This document shows, piece after piece, positions 8,185 to 18,025 of a stretch of DNA of 40,225 nt. Below the pieces are notes generated by a model that saw only the letters and a program-made list of their open reading frames with translations, was not told where the DNA came from and ran no database searches. The position numbers and the translations under genes are program-made. Positions within the stretch are counted from its first letter, which is position 1; each line of letters opens with the position of its first letter. The DNA is from Pseudacidovorax intermedius (GTDB lineage Bacteria; Pseudomonadota; Gammaproteobacteria; Burkholderiales; Burkholderiaceae_C): assembly GCF_001476815.1 (NCBI RefSeq), contig NZ_LDSL01000094.1:1-40225 (forward strand), read 5' to 3'.

Positions 8185-9309
8185 TTATTCCCGGTGATCG
8201 AATGCTTGATAACCAGCACTCCGCACCAAATCATCCCGCTTTGCATGCAAGTAATCGCTTTCGATCATCTCTGTGACAAGTTCATCGAATGTAATTTTCG
8301 GGCTCCAACCAAGCTTGCTTTTTGCTTTGGAAGGATCGCCGAGTAGAGTTTCCACTTCGGTGGGGCGGTAGTAACGAGGATCGACCCTAACAACCACGTC
8401 ACCAACCTTGCACTTTGAACGAGCGCCCTCAACCTTAGTAACCGTACCGACCTCGTCTAAACCGGAGCCTGAGAACTCGATATGCATCCCCAGTATTTGG
8501 GCACTCTTTTCTACGAACTGGCGAACGCTATACTGGACGCCTGTCGCGATGACGAAGTCTTCGGGTACCTCTTGCTGAAGCATCAGCCACTGCATTTCGA
8601 CATAGTCCTTGGCGTGTCCCCAGTCGCGCAGTGCATCCATATTGCCCAAATAAAGACAGTTCTCTAATCCCAATGCAATTCTCGAGATAGCTCGAGTAAT
8701 TTTTCTCGTAACAAAGGTTTCACCCCGAATAGGGCTCTCGTGATTGAAAAGAATGCCGTTGCATGCATAAATTCCGTAAGCTTCTCTATAGTTGACCGTA
8801 ATCCAGTAGCCGTATAGCTTAGCAACCGCATAAGGGCTTCTTGGGTAAAAAGGAGTGCTCTCCTTCTGTGGTATCTCCTGCACTAGCCCATACAACTCAC
8901 TAGTACTCGCTTGATAAAACTTAGTTCTTTTTTCCAGCCCCAAAATTCGGATAGCCTCCAGAATTCGCAGAGTTCCGATTCCGTCTGCGTTAGCCGTGTA
9001 TTCAGGCGTTGCGAAAGACACCGCGACATGGCTCATGGCGGCCAAATTGTAGATTTCGTCGGGCTGAACTTCCTGAATGATCCGAATTAGGTTTGTGCTG
9101 TCGGTGAGATCTCCATGATGAAGCACAAATTTTCGATTTTCTACATGAGGATCTTGGTACAGATGATCAATACGATCGGTGTTGAAAAGGCTAGAGCGGC
9201 GTTTTAGCCCATGGACAATGTATCCCTTGTTGAGCAAAAGCTCGGCAAGATAGGCTCCGTCCTGGCCAGTAATGCCAGTAATCAACGCCACTTTATTAGT
9301 CTTAGTCAT
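8185..9309 (-). CDS. gmd: GDP-mannose 4,6-dehydratase
   Basis: 374 residues, close to E. coli Gmd. Converts GDP-D-mannose to GDP-4-keto-6-deoxy-D-mannose with bound NADP. Motifs: [57 protein letters not shown] (YxxxK), and the GDP-binding stretch [22 protein letters not shown] 9318 opens the frame, but ATG 9309 has the excellent site TAGGTGA five bases upstream and gives the family N-terminus. It sits directly after fcl, the partner enzyme. No GDP-mannose synthesis genes (manB/manC) are in the window. Confidence 0.97.
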   Translation of the reverse strand: MTKTNKVALITGITGQDGAYLAELLLNKGYIVHGLKRRSSLFNTDRIDHLYQDPHVENRKFVLHHGDLTDSTNLIRIIQEVQPDEIYNLAAMSHVAVSFATPEYTANADGIGTLRILEAIRILGLEKRTKFYQASTSELYGLVQEIPQKESTPFYPRSPYAVAKLYGYWITVNYREAYGIYACNGILFNHESPIRGETFVTRKITRAISRIALGLENCLYLGNMDALRDWGHAKDYVEMQWLMLQQEVPEDFVIATGVQYSVRQFVEKSAQILGMHIEFSGSGLDEVGTVTKVEGARSKCKVGDVVVRVDPRYYRPTEVETLLGDPSKAKSKLGWSPKITFDELVTEMIESDYLHAKRDDLVRSAGYQAFDHRE

Positions 9310-9324
9310 ATAATTCACCTAAAG

Positions 9325-10260
9325 TTAGGATTGCTTGTAAAAAGGAGTGCTTACGTAGGTTTTCATAATGCCTTCTTCTAGTGAGATACGAGGCTTCCAG
9401 CCCATGCTTTCAAGCTTTGAAGCATCCAGCAACTTTCTCGGGGTGCCGTCGGGCTTGCTGGGATCAAATACGATTTGCCCTTCGAAGCCAATCACCTCTG
9501 CCACAATCGTTGCGAGTTCACGAATGGTGATATCGCTTCCGCTCCCGATATTGATCAAAGGCTCGCTTACGTCACTTTCCATTAAAAAAACGCAAGCATT
9601 TGCAAGATCATCTATATACATAAACTCACGCATTGGAGTTCCAGTCCCCCAAACCTCGTAAGTTGGGTGATTGTTTATCTTTGCATCATGCGCTTTTTTG
9701 ATCAACGCAGGCAGCACATGGTTATTGGCGAGATCATAATGATCGTTAGGACCATAAAGATTTATCGGCATCACGGAAAAATAATTTCTGCCATATTGCC
9801 GCCTGTAACTATCACACATTTTCACACCTGCGATCTTTGCGATAGCATAAGGTTCATTCGTGGGCTCAAGCGCACCTGTGAGCAAGTATTCTTCTTTAAT
9901 GGGCTGTGGGCAGTATTTTGGATAAATGCAATTCGAACCTAGAAAGAGCAGATTCTGAACACCTGCTTTGTGAGCCTCATTTATGACGTTAACCTGCAGA
10001 GATAGATTCTCAAAAATAAAGTCTGCGGGAAAATCATTATTTGCCTGAATGCCCCCTACCTTAGCTGCGGCTAGCACTACGTAGTGCGGTTTTTCTTCCT
10101 GAAAAAAATTGGCTACTTGCTCTTGATTCAGCAAATCTAGCTCTTGACGAGTTCTTAATATAATATTAGTGTAACCCTTGCGCTGAAGTTCGCGGACGAT
10201 GGCAGAACCAGCAAGTCCGCGATGACCAGCAACGAAAATCTTTGAATTTGTGTCGATCAT
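9325..10260 (-). CDS. fcl: GDP-L-fucose synthase
   Basis: 311 residues, normal for Fcl/WcaG. An NADPH-dependent 3,5-epimerase and 4-reductase that turns GDP-4-keto-6-deoxymannose into GDP-L-fucose. Motifs: [19 protein letters not shown] (Rossmann), [38 protein letters not shown] (catalytic YxxxK), and [10 protein letters not shown]. The open frame reaches 10401, but ATG 10260 gives the family N-terminus; the extension would overlap the preceding glycosyltransferase. With gmd it completes the GDP-L-fucose branch. Confidence 0.97.
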   Translation of the reverse strand: MIDTNSKIFVAGHRGLAGSAIVRELQRKGYTNIILRTRQELDLLNQEQVANFFQEEKPHYVVLAAAKVGGIQANNDFPADFIFENLSLQVNVINEAHKAGVQNLLFLGSNCIYPKYCPQPIKEEYLLTGALEPTNEPYAIAKIAGVKMCDSYRRQYGRNYFSVMPINLYGPNDHYDLANNHVLPALIKKAHDAKINNHPTYEVWGTGTPMREFMYIDDLANACVFLMESDVSEPLINIGSGSDITIRELATIVAEVIGFEGQIVFDPSKPDGTPRKLLDASKLESMGWKPRISLEEGIMKTYVSTPFYKQS

Positions 10261-10270
10261 AAATCGTATT

Positions 10271-11440
10271 TTAGGGAATGAGGGTGGATACACTACGAAC
10301 AATACGCTCGAACTCGGAGCCGAAATGCGCCCATCTCCTATCGTAGGAATCGCGAGCCGCGGCGAAATGCTGAGGTTCCGATTCGGGGTCGTACTGCTCA
10401 TACGCTTGTAGCAGCGCCTCCGCTGCTGCGTGCGCGTTATTGGGGTCGAAGTATATAGCCCTAGTTGGTGCCTGCTCGCGATGAACAGGAATATCTGACA
10501 GCACCAACAATTTGCCTAGGGCCTTCGCTTCCTCCACCGATGTGCTCCATCCTTCAAAAAGAGACGGATTTAGCACCGCTATTGAATAACCCATAAGCCC
10601 GATAACGTCCTCATAGGGTATCACCCCCAAGAGCTTGATGTGATCAAAAAGCCCCTGCTCTCGAATCCTATGCTGAACTTTTTCTACGTGATCAGGAAAC
10701 CGATAGTCGACAAGCTTGCCAGTGCAGACAACCTGAATATTATGGCCGGCATTCTTTACAAGTGCCAACGCGTCTACGATGGTAAGATGATTCTTATGAA
10801 TCCATAACTGGTTTGGTAGATGAATCCATTTCTCAGCCAAGCCATACTTCCCCCGGAGTTCGTGGTGAGAGGGCGCTGACGCTGACGCATGAGGCTTGCC
10901 CGATACAAAATTCAGGACGAATTTTTCTTTCTCAGCTGCCTTCGGATAATACTTGACGCAGTCTTCCAACGCATTCTGGCTGCTAAATAACAGCGCAGTG
11001 CAACGCTCCACGACGTTTGAAAACTGATCTTGCCGATGCAGCCATTCGTCTCTCTGAAAAAAATCTGGGTAGTAGATATGCTGGAAGTCCGGAATCCATG
11101 CAATTGATCTGATGCCATCGCAATACCAGTGATCCCCGAAATGAAATACAAGGTCTATCTCGTTCTTCGCGAGAAGTTTTTTCAGCAAAAAATCTTGGCC
11201 GACCCGCAGCCGGTTTGTGATCTTTCTCACGTACCAGCTCGGCGTCTTGCGGTCGAGAAACTCTGTTCTGATTACTTGGGCGTGCTCCTCCAGTTCAGTT
11301 GAACTGAACCTCTTTCCGCAGACAAGATATATATCAACCAGTTGAGAGCCGTGCACCGCCGCAAATAGATTTTTGAAATAGTTGACACCCCCTGTCCAAC
11401 TCATGTGCTCGACAAGAAATGCCACTTTAATTTTTTTCAT
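10271..11440 (-). CDS. Glycosyltransferase, GT4-like (GT-B fold)
   Basis: 389 residues. The C-terminal half carries [21 protein letters not shown], the GKLVDY donor-site loop, and [36 protein letters not shown], the E-x7-E motif of retaining GT4 enzymes. The N-terminal half starts [21 protein letters not shown], the acceptor domain's glycine loop. It should act at the cytoplasmic face in repeat-unit assembly. ATG 11440 is preferred to TTG 11446. It overlaps the preceding SDR gene by 14 bases and ends 10 bases before fcl. Donor sugar unknown. Confidence 0.9.
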   Translation of the reverse strand: MKKIKVAFLVEHMSWTGGVNYFKNLFAAVHGSQLVDIYLVCGKRFSSTELEEHAQVIRTEFLDRKTPSWYVRKITNRLRVGQDFLLKKLLAKNEIDLVFHFGDHWYCDGIRSIAWIPDFQHIYYPDFFQRDEWLHRQDQFSNVVERCTALLFSSQNALEDCVKYYPKAAEKEKFVLNFVSGKPHASASAPSHHELRGKYGLAEKWIHLPNQLWIHKNHLTIVDALALVKNAGHNIQVVCTGKLVDYRFPDHVEKVQHRIREQGLFDHIKLLGVIPYEDVIGLMGYSIAVLNPSLFEGWSTSVEEAKALGKLLVLSDIPVHREQAPTRAIYFDPNNAHAAAEALLQAYEQYDPESEPQHFAAARDSYDRRWAHFGSEFERIVRSVSTLIP

Positions 11441-12323
11441 TGACAAACCAATCGACGTAATTTTTTATACCTGAATGAAGATCGGTCTGGGCGCTCCAAC
11501 CGATACTGCGCGCAGCCGAGATATCTGCAATGTAGCCCGGCGGATCACCTGCTTTTGACACACCGGTGAATCCCACCTCCGTCACCGTAGCGACCTGCAT
11601 ACTGACGAGCGCCAAAACCTCCTTAATCGTGACGCCTTGGCCTGAACCAGCGTTAATGATTCGGGGCACATTCGGTCCCGCCGTCAGGATTTGCGCAATG
11701 AGTCTAATTAAATCGTCAATAAAGAGCCAGTCACGAATTTCATTGCCCGTTCCAAAAAAATTGTTGATGCCGATGCTTAGCTTAGAACAGGCGTCCCAGA
11801 GTAGTTGCTTCCTAAGGCCCGGCCCATAGATAGAGAATGGTCTGACAATGACATGGTCAACGAGCGCGCGTTCAACCAGCCGTTCTGCTTCAAGCTTGTG
11901 TTTTCCATACGGAGACACCGGGCATTTGGGTGCCGACTCATGGATCGGAAGCACCATCGAGTTGCCGTATACCGCAGCGCTGGACAAATAGATAAATCGA
12001 ATATTTGGCCATCGTCGTGCGCAGAGATTTCCCAACTCATCCGTGTATTGAACTGTGTCGCTCCAGTCCTTTGCTTCGTCTAGCAAAGAGCTTGCAACAG
12101 ATGAGCCTCCAGCGCAATGTACGACAAAGTCCAATCGTTGGCGTCCTAGCGCGCTCTCAATGGCCTTCACATCACTGCCGATCACTTCGATGGCGCCATG
12201 GTCGGCGCAAATGCCACTCCTCGAGCTGGCAAGAACCCGAAAGCCAAGCTGAGCCAGGCCCTTAGCAGTACTCCCGCCAATAAACCCGCCCGCGCCCGTC
12301 ACCAATACCGAACCGGCACTCAT
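11427..12323 (-). CDS. NAD-dependent epimerase/dehydratase (extended SDR)
   Basis: 298 residues. Rossmann SVLVTGAGGFIGGSTAKGL, then YLSSAAVYGNS and SPYGKHKLEAERL (YxxxK), VRPFSIYGPG, and a C-terminal substrate domain. This is the GalE/4-keto-reductase type of extended SDR, acting on nucleotide sugars. Because rfbC is present but no rfbD is, this protein is one candidate for the missing 4-keto reductase on the dTDP-L-sugar, for example giving dTDP-6-deoxy-L-talose. Equally, it could be a C4 epimerase for another sugar. The ATG at 12323 overlaps the preceding stop (ATGA), fixing the start; the frame upstream to 12356 is not used. Confidence 0.85.
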   Translation of the reverse strand: MSAGSVLVTGAGGFIGGSTAKGLAQLGFRVLASSRSGICADHGAIEVIGSDVKAIESALGRQRLDFVVHCAGGSSVASSLLDEAKDWSDTVQYTDELGNLCARRWPNIRFIYLSSAAVYGNSMVLPIHESAPKCPVSPYGKHKLEAERLVERALVDHVIVRPFSIYGPGLRKQLLWDACSKLSIGINNFFGTGNEIRDWLFIDDLIRLIAQILTAGPNVPRIINAGSGQGVTIKEVLALVSMQVATVTEVGFTGVSKAGDPPGYIADISAARSIGWSAQTDLHSGIKNYVDWFVNEKN

Positions 12324-13066
12324 AGATTGCCCAATCTTCTCGACGCTGCAATCCACGGCATTTCCTTCATTGCATATCGGTCATTCAACTGTTCAAGATA
12401 AGAATTCTCCGAGAGAAGCGATCTCTCATCATCCTCGGTAAAAAGATCGACCAGCTTCCAGCGACATTCGGCGAACGAATAGCGCTTGATGATCCTTGCG
12501 GGAGCACCAACAACAAGACTAAATGGCGGCACGTCAGAGATCACGCTCGACCCAGCCCCCACTACCGCGCCGTGTCCGACGACAACTGAGCCGATGACCA
12601 TTGCAGACGCGCCAATGAACACGCCGTGCCCCACGCGAATATGGTCTGAGGAGGTTGGAGCCGAGTGCAACGCTGGTTCTAGCGGATTACTATAGTCATG
12701 GGCACTGCCTAGAAATTTGCAATCAACAGACGTCAGTACGTGGCTTCCAATACGGATGCTGGCGCCGCATGTAAAAAAGTTTCTTTTACCGATGAAGCTG
12801 TTAGAAGCAATGACCAGACTTGGCTCCCGCTTGTCGCTTCTATGATTGACGTTTAGCCACACGCCCTCACTAATGCAACAGTTTTCACCAATTTCAACTT
12901 GGCGCGCGCCCAGGATGTGGACCGACGAGTCGACATAGGATGACTTAGGCACCACTAGTCTGTTCCCGAAGATAAGTGTCTGAATTCGGCATTTGGCCCA
13001 CACGCTAAGATGTGGCCACATCCATTTTGCAAAACGCCTAAGCAATGGCTTCACCTCTTCCGACAC
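12320..13066 (-). CDS. Hexapeptide-repeat acyltransferase (probable O-acetyltransferase)
   Basis: 248 residues. Left-handed beta-helix repeats run through the middle (VHILGARQVEIGENCCISEG, then IRIGSHVLTS, HIRVGHGVFIGASAMVIGSV and VVGHGAVVGAGSSV), ending in VVGAPARIIKRY, the signature of the LbetaH acetyltransferase family. GSAHDYSNPLEP carries the catalytic-type His. These enzymes move acetyl from acetyl-CoA to a sugar hydroxyl. The start is uncertain: GTG 13066 lies inside the end of wzx (29-base overlap), and ATG 13021 is an alternative. The long charged C-terminal tail after the helix is atypical. Confidence 0.85.
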   Translation of the reverse strand: MSEEVKPLLRRFAKWMWPHLSVWAKCRIQTLIFGNRLVVPKSSYVDSSVHILGARQVEIGENCCISEGVWLNVNHRSDKREPSLVIASNSFIGKRNFFTCGASIRIGSHVLTSVDCKFLGSAHDYSNPLEPALHSAPTSSDHIRVGHGVFIGASAMVIGSVVVGHGAVVGAGSSVISDVPPFSLVVGAPARIIKRYSFAECRWKLVDLFTEDDERSLLSENSYLEQLNDRYAMKEMPWIAASRRLGNL

Positions 13067-14318
13067 TGCTTATCCGAACCACGGCTCTGAAGTTGCAGAC
13101 CAGCATAGGTATTAACGTTAATAATCCACTCGCAAGGGGCACGACCCAAAATGACGAGAATTTTGAAAACAACAGGTTAGCGATCGGAATGACAAGGACG
13201 ATCGAAAAAATCGACATAACTGCCTGAATTAATATGTCTTCAAATGCGTTTAGGAAGACTGCTCCAACATAGGAAAAAATCTGGGCAATTGCTTGAAACG
13301 CAAACGGAAGCGCATCGGTCCAGTGCAATCCGACTGCATTACGAGTCCAAACGCTGACGATATTAGACGCCAGCATAGCGACGCATACTACACCGAGCGA
13401 AAACAGCAATGCGACTTGATGCATCCGGATAAATACTCGTCGAAGCTCACGTGAATCACCGGTGCTTCTCACCTTTGAGATCTCCGTCCACATAATGGCA
13501 ATCCATATTCCATAAAAACTCATCCCGAGCTGAAAAATCCTGTTGCAAATATCGAAGCGCGCGGCTTCCCGTGCGCCTAGTGCGTTGTACGTGAGGATGT
13601 TGCCTAATCCATAAAGAAAGACAACGGATATCTGAAGCAGCAAGAATTTCCCGCCAACCGCGAATCGGCTAAAATTGAATTCTAAGCCGCTTCTCAACGA
13701 CAGCGTCGATTTCACATCAAAACCTATTTTTTTTAACGAATAAAAAAAGCCAAATAACGCAAATGCAAAGAATGAGATGCCCCAAATCGCACTTAACTTA
13801 AGCAGACTTGCATTGCCATCGACAATGGCTAATACCGCCACAACGCAAATGAAGAACCAAACGTTTGCAGATTGGAAAAATGACTGAGAAACAAACGCCC
13901 CCAAGCCGGCCAAAATGCTCGACGAAAGCAGAAATGGCACGGACGCAGCGACAGGCGCGTATAAAAAGAGAATCGCCGACGCATTAGGCGACCCTCGCGC
14001 AACGACCGTAATGGACAGCGCGCCAACCGCTATTGCTGACACTCCCGCCAGCACCCAAAACGCAGAGCGCAGCTCCACTTGAAGCGCGCGAGGATTCTTC
14101 GACAGAGATCTGCCGGCAATGCTATTACGAAGACTGCTGCCGATCCCCAGATCCAATAGAGCTGCATACATCAAGATAGAGCTCAGCGTTACCCATGTGC
14201 CATAAAGCTCTGCGCCTAAATACTGCAGGAGTAGGGGCACGCTTACCAAAGAGAACGCGATCGAAACCAGCCTCAACGCGCTTGCACCGGCGAAGTTTCT
14301 TAGCTTTAAGAGTCTCAT
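13038..14318 (-). CDS. wzx: Polysaccharide flippase (Wzx-like)
   Basis: 426 residues with about 12 evenly spaced hydrophobic helices, e.g. LVSIAFSLVSVPLLLQYLG near the N-terminus followed by GAELYGTWVTLSSILMYAAL. This opening, in which a conserved G-x-x-x-Y-G-x-W follows helix 1, is typical of the polysaccharide transporter/MATE-like family. Wzx moves undecaprenyl-linked repeat units across the inner membrane. Its presence with a Wzy-like gene supports Wzx/Wzy-dependent assembly and argues against an ABC exporter, none of which is seen. AT-rich. Confidence 0.88.
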   Translation of the reverse strand: MRLLKLRNFAGASALRLVSIAFSLVSVPLLLQYLGAELYGTWVTLSSILMYAALLDLGIGSSLRNSIAGRSLSKNPRALQVELRSAFWVLAGVSAIAVGALSITVVARGSPNASAILFLYAPVAASVPFLLSSSILAGLGAFVSQSFFQSANVWFFICVVAVLAIVDGNASLLKLSAIWGISFFAFALFGFFYSLKKIGFDVKSTLSLRSGLEFNFSRFAVGGKFLLLQISVVFLYGLGNILTYNALGAREAARFDICNRIFQLGMSFYGIWIAIMWTEISKVRSTGDSRELRRVFIRMHQVALLFSLGVVCVAMLASNIVSVWTRNAVGLHWTDALPFAFQAIAQIFSYVGAVFLNAFEDILIQAVMSIFSIVLVIPIANLLFSKFSSFWVVPLASGLLTLIPMLVCNFRAVVRISSVGRGEAIA

Positions 14319-14336
14319 ATATGTGGTGAATACGGT

Positions 14337-15269
14337 CTAGCAGTGTCTAGTCGCCAATATCTTCAGTCTAGAAACGAATGAACGCCGTGCGATGCTTATT
14401 ACCGTTCGAAGCGAGGCTCCCGCCGGAATTGGATATTTCTTCCGGAACTGAATGAGTTCTTCGTATCGCTTGCCCGCATATAGAAGTCCAATTGCCGAGA
14501 GAAGATTTCTTGCGGCAATTTCTGCGCGCGCTTTTCTCCAATCCGCTTGCAGATCCAAGCTGCCATTATCCAACTCCACATCAATTTTTTTTAGCCATTT
14601 TTCTATTTCGGCCATCCACTGATCTGAGGCGATCTTTGCATGAGTCAAACTGCCTCTCCAAACGCGATATTGACCAACAACAGTCGTTGAAAATACAACC
14701 TTGCCGTTAAGAGCACAGCGTTGGACTAAATCGCTATCTGCAGCCGTGAGTTCGAATGAGGAGTCGAGTCCGCCCAGCTTCTCGAAGGTTGTTCTTTTGA
14801 ACGCAATGGCCGGCATTCGCGCATCAACGCCTTTAATAAATTTCCGAAACGCCGGCTCGCCCACCAAAATTTCATCCCTTTCAGGGCGATAAGTGTGGAA
14901 GACGCTGCCAGATTCATCTATTAGGTCACATCCACAAACGATCATGTCCGCTTCTGGGTTTTGAACTAGGATATCCCGTATATGCTCCAATCCACCGGCA
15001 AGATATTTATCATCATCGGATGGAATAATGACATGACTTTGATCGGGAGTTACAAGGCGCGCTGCCCTGTTCCAGTTCGAAAACATTGGAATAACATCAG
15101 CACATCCGGAAAATTCAAGATTAACGTTCCTGTTAATTTTTCCTTTCTCCGTCAATCCACCATTGTCGCTGACCCAGACGGGCGCGGCTTCTGGAATTGA
15201 ATTTAACAAATCATTTAGAAGTTCCGACCTGTTGTAGGTAGGAATCGCTATTCCAAGTCCAATATTCAT
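14337..15269 (-). CDS. Family 2 glycosyltransferase
   Basis: 310 residues. The N-terminus GIAIPTYNRSELLNDLLNSI and PVWVSDNGG fit GT2, and SHVIIPSDDDKYLAGGLEHI provides the DxD-like metal site (SDDD). ELTAADSDLVQRCA resembles the catalytic-base region. The C-terminal part is basic and helical. It lies two bases before the ascarylose-type reductase in the map (immediately downstream in the transcript), so it is a reasonable candidate to use the CDP-3,6-dideoxyhexose as donor. That is inferred from position alone. Confidence 0.88.
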   Translation of the reverse strand: MNIGLGIAIPTYNRSELLNDLLNSIPEAAPVWVSDNGGLTEKGKINRNVNLEFSGCADVIPMFSNWNRAARLVTPDQSHVIIPSDDDKYLAGGLEHIRDILVQNPEADMIVCGCDLIDESGSVFHTYRPERDEILVGEPAFRKFIKGVDARMPAIAFKRTTFEKLGGLDSSFELTAADSDLVQRCALNGKVVFSTTVVGQYRVWRGSLTHAKIASDQWMAEIEKWLKKIDVELDNGSLDLQADWRKARAEIAARNLLSAIGLLYAGKRYEELIQFRKKYPIPAGASLRTVISIARRSFVSRLKILATRHC

Positions 15270-15270
15270 G

Positions 15271-16140
15271 CTATTTTTTTCTTTCTTTTATCTCTTCAAG
15301 ACCTTGGCGTAAGCTGATTCGCGCTTTCCAATTCGGGACCGAGTCATCAACTGGATAAAGTTTCATGACTTCCCTATTGCGATATGGTCGCCCCCCGAAA
15401 TTAACCTTCAATTTCTTTCCAAAAGTAGACTCCACGTGAGCTGCAATTTCTTTTAATGAATACTCTTTGCCGTATGCATGAAATACTTGAAAATTTTGAG
15501 CATGTTCGCTGCAGAGATAATTAATCGCGCAAGTATATGCCGACACAACGTCATCTACATGGGCCATTGCGATAAGCTGGTCGCCAGGTGAGACATCCAA
15601 TTCAACTCCGCTGGTCACTGCGTCAACGAGCAGATTCAAGATTTTTCTTCGTTTGTCCCCTTCGCCGTACGAATCGCCAAGTTTTAGCACCAATGTGCGG
15701 ATGCCTTTGGCTTCGGCATAATACTGACAAATTTTTTCAAAAGCCGTTTTAGTAGCAGCATAGAGGTTGACCGGCGCATCTCGCCGGCCCTCGTAATCTT
15801 GCCAACCCGAGCCAGTCGTGATAAAGCAATCAATCAAGCACTCGCTCATCGAGTCGAGTAGTTGAGTACCAAAAGTTATGTTTGCGTCGATGAGATTTTC
15901 GATGTCGGAGCGTTTGTGCTCTACTAGGAAGAGCGAAGCGACGTGGATTACCAGCTTTGGCTGTGCTCGCTTCAAGGCCGAGCTAATCGAGTCGATAGTT
16001 CCATCATAATAGAATGTCGAAGAATCAGCTGACCGCTCCGGCGTTCTGCTTAGTCCGTATATCTCGTGGCCGGACGCTCTCAGTGCGCTCGCGAGTGCGT
16101 TTCCGGTAAAACCGGTGATTCCAGTAATGAGGATCTTCAT
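15271..16140 (-). CDS. SDR reductase, probable CDP-3,6-dideoxyhexulose reductase (AscF/RfbJ-like)
   Basis: 289 residues. Rossmann MKILITGITGFTGNALASAL, then ITTGSGWQDYEGRRD and YAATKTAFEKICQYY (catalytic YxxxK), a shape shared with CDP-abequose and CDP-paratose synthases and with the ascarylose reductase. The gene lies one base after a cupin epimerase and in the same transcript as ddhABCD. It is therefore expected to reduce the C4 ketone and finish a CDP-3,6-dideoxyhexose. The cupin partner points to the L-series (ascarylose type). ATG 16140 gives the canonical N-terminus; the longer frame to 16176 runs into the upstream gene. Stereochemistry cannot be proved from sequence. Confidence 0.8.
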   Translation of the reverse strand: MKILITGITGFTGNALASALRASGHEIYGLSRTPERSADSSTFYYDGTIDSISSALKRAQPKLVIHVASLFLVEHKRSDIENLIDANITFGTQLLDSMSECLIDCFITTGSGWQDYEGRRDAPVNLYAATKTAFEKICQYYAEAKGIRTLVLKLGDSYGEGDKRRKILNLLVDAVTSGVELDVSPGDQLIAMAHVDDVVSAYTCAINYLCSEHAQNFQVFHAYGKEYSLKEIAAHVESTFGKKLKVNFGGRPYRNREVMKLYPVDDSVPNWKARISLRQGLEEIKERKK

Positions 16141-16141
16141 G

Positions 16142-16684
16142 TCAAAACGGTGACGTAAAGTCTTCGAATCTTGCAAATCGGCTGTCGCGCTCTGAGAGAA
16201 TTGGATTTTCTACCGGCCACTTAAAACCAAACGAATTCCACAGTACGCCGGCATCGTGCGTGGGTGCATGAACCGACGTTACTTTGTAGAACATGAGTGA
16301 TTCGTCGGCTAACGAAAGAAAGCCGTGTGCACAGCCGCGAGGAATAAATACGGCTGAAGGGATGTCCTTGCTGAGTTCGAAGGTCGTATATTCGCCAAAG
16401 GATGGCGAAGCAGAACGAAGGTCGAGAACCACATCGAGTATCCGGCCGGTCAGGCAAGTGACGATCTTTGCATGCTCAAAGGGCGGCGTTTGAAAATGCA
16501 TGCCGCGGATGACGCCCTTGATAGAGGAGGAGAAATATTCCTCCGTCCAAGTCTCATTGATACCAAGCTCCGCAAATGACGGGGTATGCGATGTCTTCAT
16601 AAAAAAACCTCGCGAATCGGCATGCTGCTTGTAGAGCACCTCAAAGCAGCCCTCGATCTTCGAATCTCTTTTCTGAAATTGCAT
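16142..16684 (-). CDS. Cupin epimerase, RmlC family; probable CDP-3,6-dideoxyhexulose 5-epimerase (AscE-like)
   Basis: 180 residues. RmlC-type motifs: HADSRGFFMKTSHTPSF, VIRGMHFQTPPFEHAK (catalytic His), RILDVVLDLRSASPSFGEY, FIPRGCAHGFLSL and FYKVTSVHAPTHDAGVLWN. It is clearly diverged from the rfbC at 3574-4125, so it is not a duplicate of the same enzyme. In ascarylose synthesis AscE epimerises C5 of the CDP-3,6-dideoxy-4-ketohexose. Position between ddhC and an SDR reductase matches that role. ATG 16684 overlaps the ddhC TGA by one base. Base composition is lower in GC than ddhC, so the composition break falls exactly at this junction. Confidence 0.82.
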   Translation of the reverse strand: MQFQKRDSKIEGCFEVLYKQHADSRGFFMKTSHTPSFAELGINETWTEEYFSSSIKGVIRGMHFQTPPFEHAKIVTCLTGRILDVVLDLRSASPSFGEYTTFELSKDIPSAVFIPRGCAHGFLSLADESLMFYKVTSVHAPTHDAGVLWNSFGFKWPVENPILSERDSRFARFEDFTSPF

Positions 16685-18021
16685 CAGAATCCGACCCCGA
16701 AATATTCTTCCAGCTTGGCGACGATGTAGTCCAAATGCTCGGTCGTCAGCGCTGGGAACACACCGATCCAGAACGTCTGGTTCATAACCACGTCCGTACG
16801 CTCTAGCGTGCCGCTTACGCGGAAGTTCTTTCCGATCATGTACGGCTGGCGCGTGAGGTTGCCGGCAAACAGCAGGCGCGTGCCGATCTTGTTTTCGTCC
16901 AGGTAGCTCAGCAGATCCACGCGCTTCACGCCGCTGTCTTCCTTGAGGATCAGAGGAAAGCCGAACCACGACGGATTGCTATTGGGCGTGGCTTCGGGCA
17001 GGTGCAGGAACTGCTCGCAGCTCTTGAGCTTTTCCTTCAGGTAATTGAAGTTGGCGCGGCGCGCGGCAATGAACTCTTCCACACGGTCCATCTGGGCCAG
17101 CGCGCAGGCGGCCTGCATGTCGCTGATCTTCAGGTTGTAGCCCAGATGGCTGTACGTGTACTTGTGGTCGTAGCCTTCTGGCAGGTCGCCCAGCTTCCAG
17201 CAGAAGCGCTTGTTGCAGGTGTTGTCCTTGCCGGGGGGGCAGTAGCAGTCACGGCCCCAGTCGCGGAAGGATTCGGCAATCAGCTTCAGCTCGGGGTTGT
17301 TGGTAAACACCGCGCCGCCCTCGCCCATGGTGATGTGGTGCGCGGGGTAGAAGCTCAGCGTGGCAATGTCGCCGAAGGTGCCGACCAGCTGGCCGTTGTA
17401 GGTGGCGCCCAGGGCGTCGCAGCAGTCTTCCACCAGCCAGAGGTTGTACTTCTTGCACAGGGCCACCACCACGTCCAGGTTGAACGGGTTGCCCAGGCTG
17501 TGGGCCAGCATGATGGCCTTGGTCTTGGGGGTGATGGCCGCTTCGATCAGGCTGGCGTCGATGTTGTGGGTGTTCAGGTCCACGTCCACGAACACCGGCA
17601 CGGCGCCGAACTGCAGGATGGGGTTGACCGTCGTCGGAAAGCCCGCCGCCACGCCGATGACTTCGTCGCCCTGCTTGATGGCGCGGTCGCCCAGGCGAGG
17701 CGAGGTCAGCGTCGAAAACGCGACCAGGTTGGCCGAAGAGCCCGAATTGACGGTGATCAGGTGCTTCACACCCAGAAAGTGCGCCAGCTTCTCTTCGAAC
17801 ATGGCGTTGAAGCGGCCGGTGGTCAGCCAGCCGTCCAGGCTGGCCTCGACCATGTACTGCAGTTCCTTTTCGCCGATGACCTTGCCCGACACGGGCACGG
17901 GCGTCTCGCCGGGCACGAAGGGCTTGGGGGCGTAGGTCTTTTCGGCGTACTGCTTCACCAGCGCAGCGATCTGGGCGCGAATCTGGTCGGTGGTCTGGAG
18001 GCTGATGGTCTGCTCGGTCAT
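16684..18021 (-). CDS. rfbH: CDP-4-keto-6-deoxy-D-glucose 3-dehydrase (E1, DdhC/RfbH)
   Basis: 445 residues, normal for E1. A PMP-dependent, [2Fe-2S] enzyme that removes the C3 hydroxyl from CDP-4-keto-6-deoxyglucose. It has the aminotransferase fold, but the PLP lysine is replaced by histidine in [14 protein letters not shown] (residues 223-236), the hallmark of this family. Iron-sulfur cysteines are visible in [17 protein letters not shown] (about residues 258-274), with further Cys at 200-201. DdhD supplies its electrons. ATG 18021 lies four bases after the ddhB stop. High GC. Its stop is shared with the AscE-like start (TGATG). Confidence 0.97.
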   Translation of the reverse strand: MTEQTISLQTTDQIRAQIAALVKQYAEKTYAPKPFVPGETPVPVSGKVIGEKELQYMVEASLDGWLTTGRFNAMFEEKLAHFLGVKHLITVNSGSSANLVAFSTLTSPRLGDRAIKQGDEVIGVAAGFPTTVNPILQFGAVPVFVDVDLNTHNIDASLIEAAITPKTKAIMLAHSLGNPFNLDVVVALCKKYNLWLVEDCCDALGATYNGQLVGTFGDIATLSFYPAHHITMGEGGAVFTNNPELKLIAESFRDWGRDCYCPPGKDNTCNKRFCWKLGDLPEGYDHKYTYSHLGYNLKISDMQAACALAQMDRVEEFIAARRANFNYLKEKLKSCEQFLHLPEATPNSNPSWFGFPLILKEDSGVKRVDLLSYLDENKIGTRLLFAGNLTRQPYMIGKNFRVSGTLERTDVVMNQTFWIGVFPALTTEHLDYIVAKLEEYFGVGF

Positions 18022-18025
18022 GGGT

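Noticed and set aside
16142-16684. Reading the second RmlC-type gene as a duplicate rfbC
   Set aside because: Its motifs are clearly diverged from the 3574-4125 protein and it is coupled to ddhC, so a CDP-sugar role fits better.
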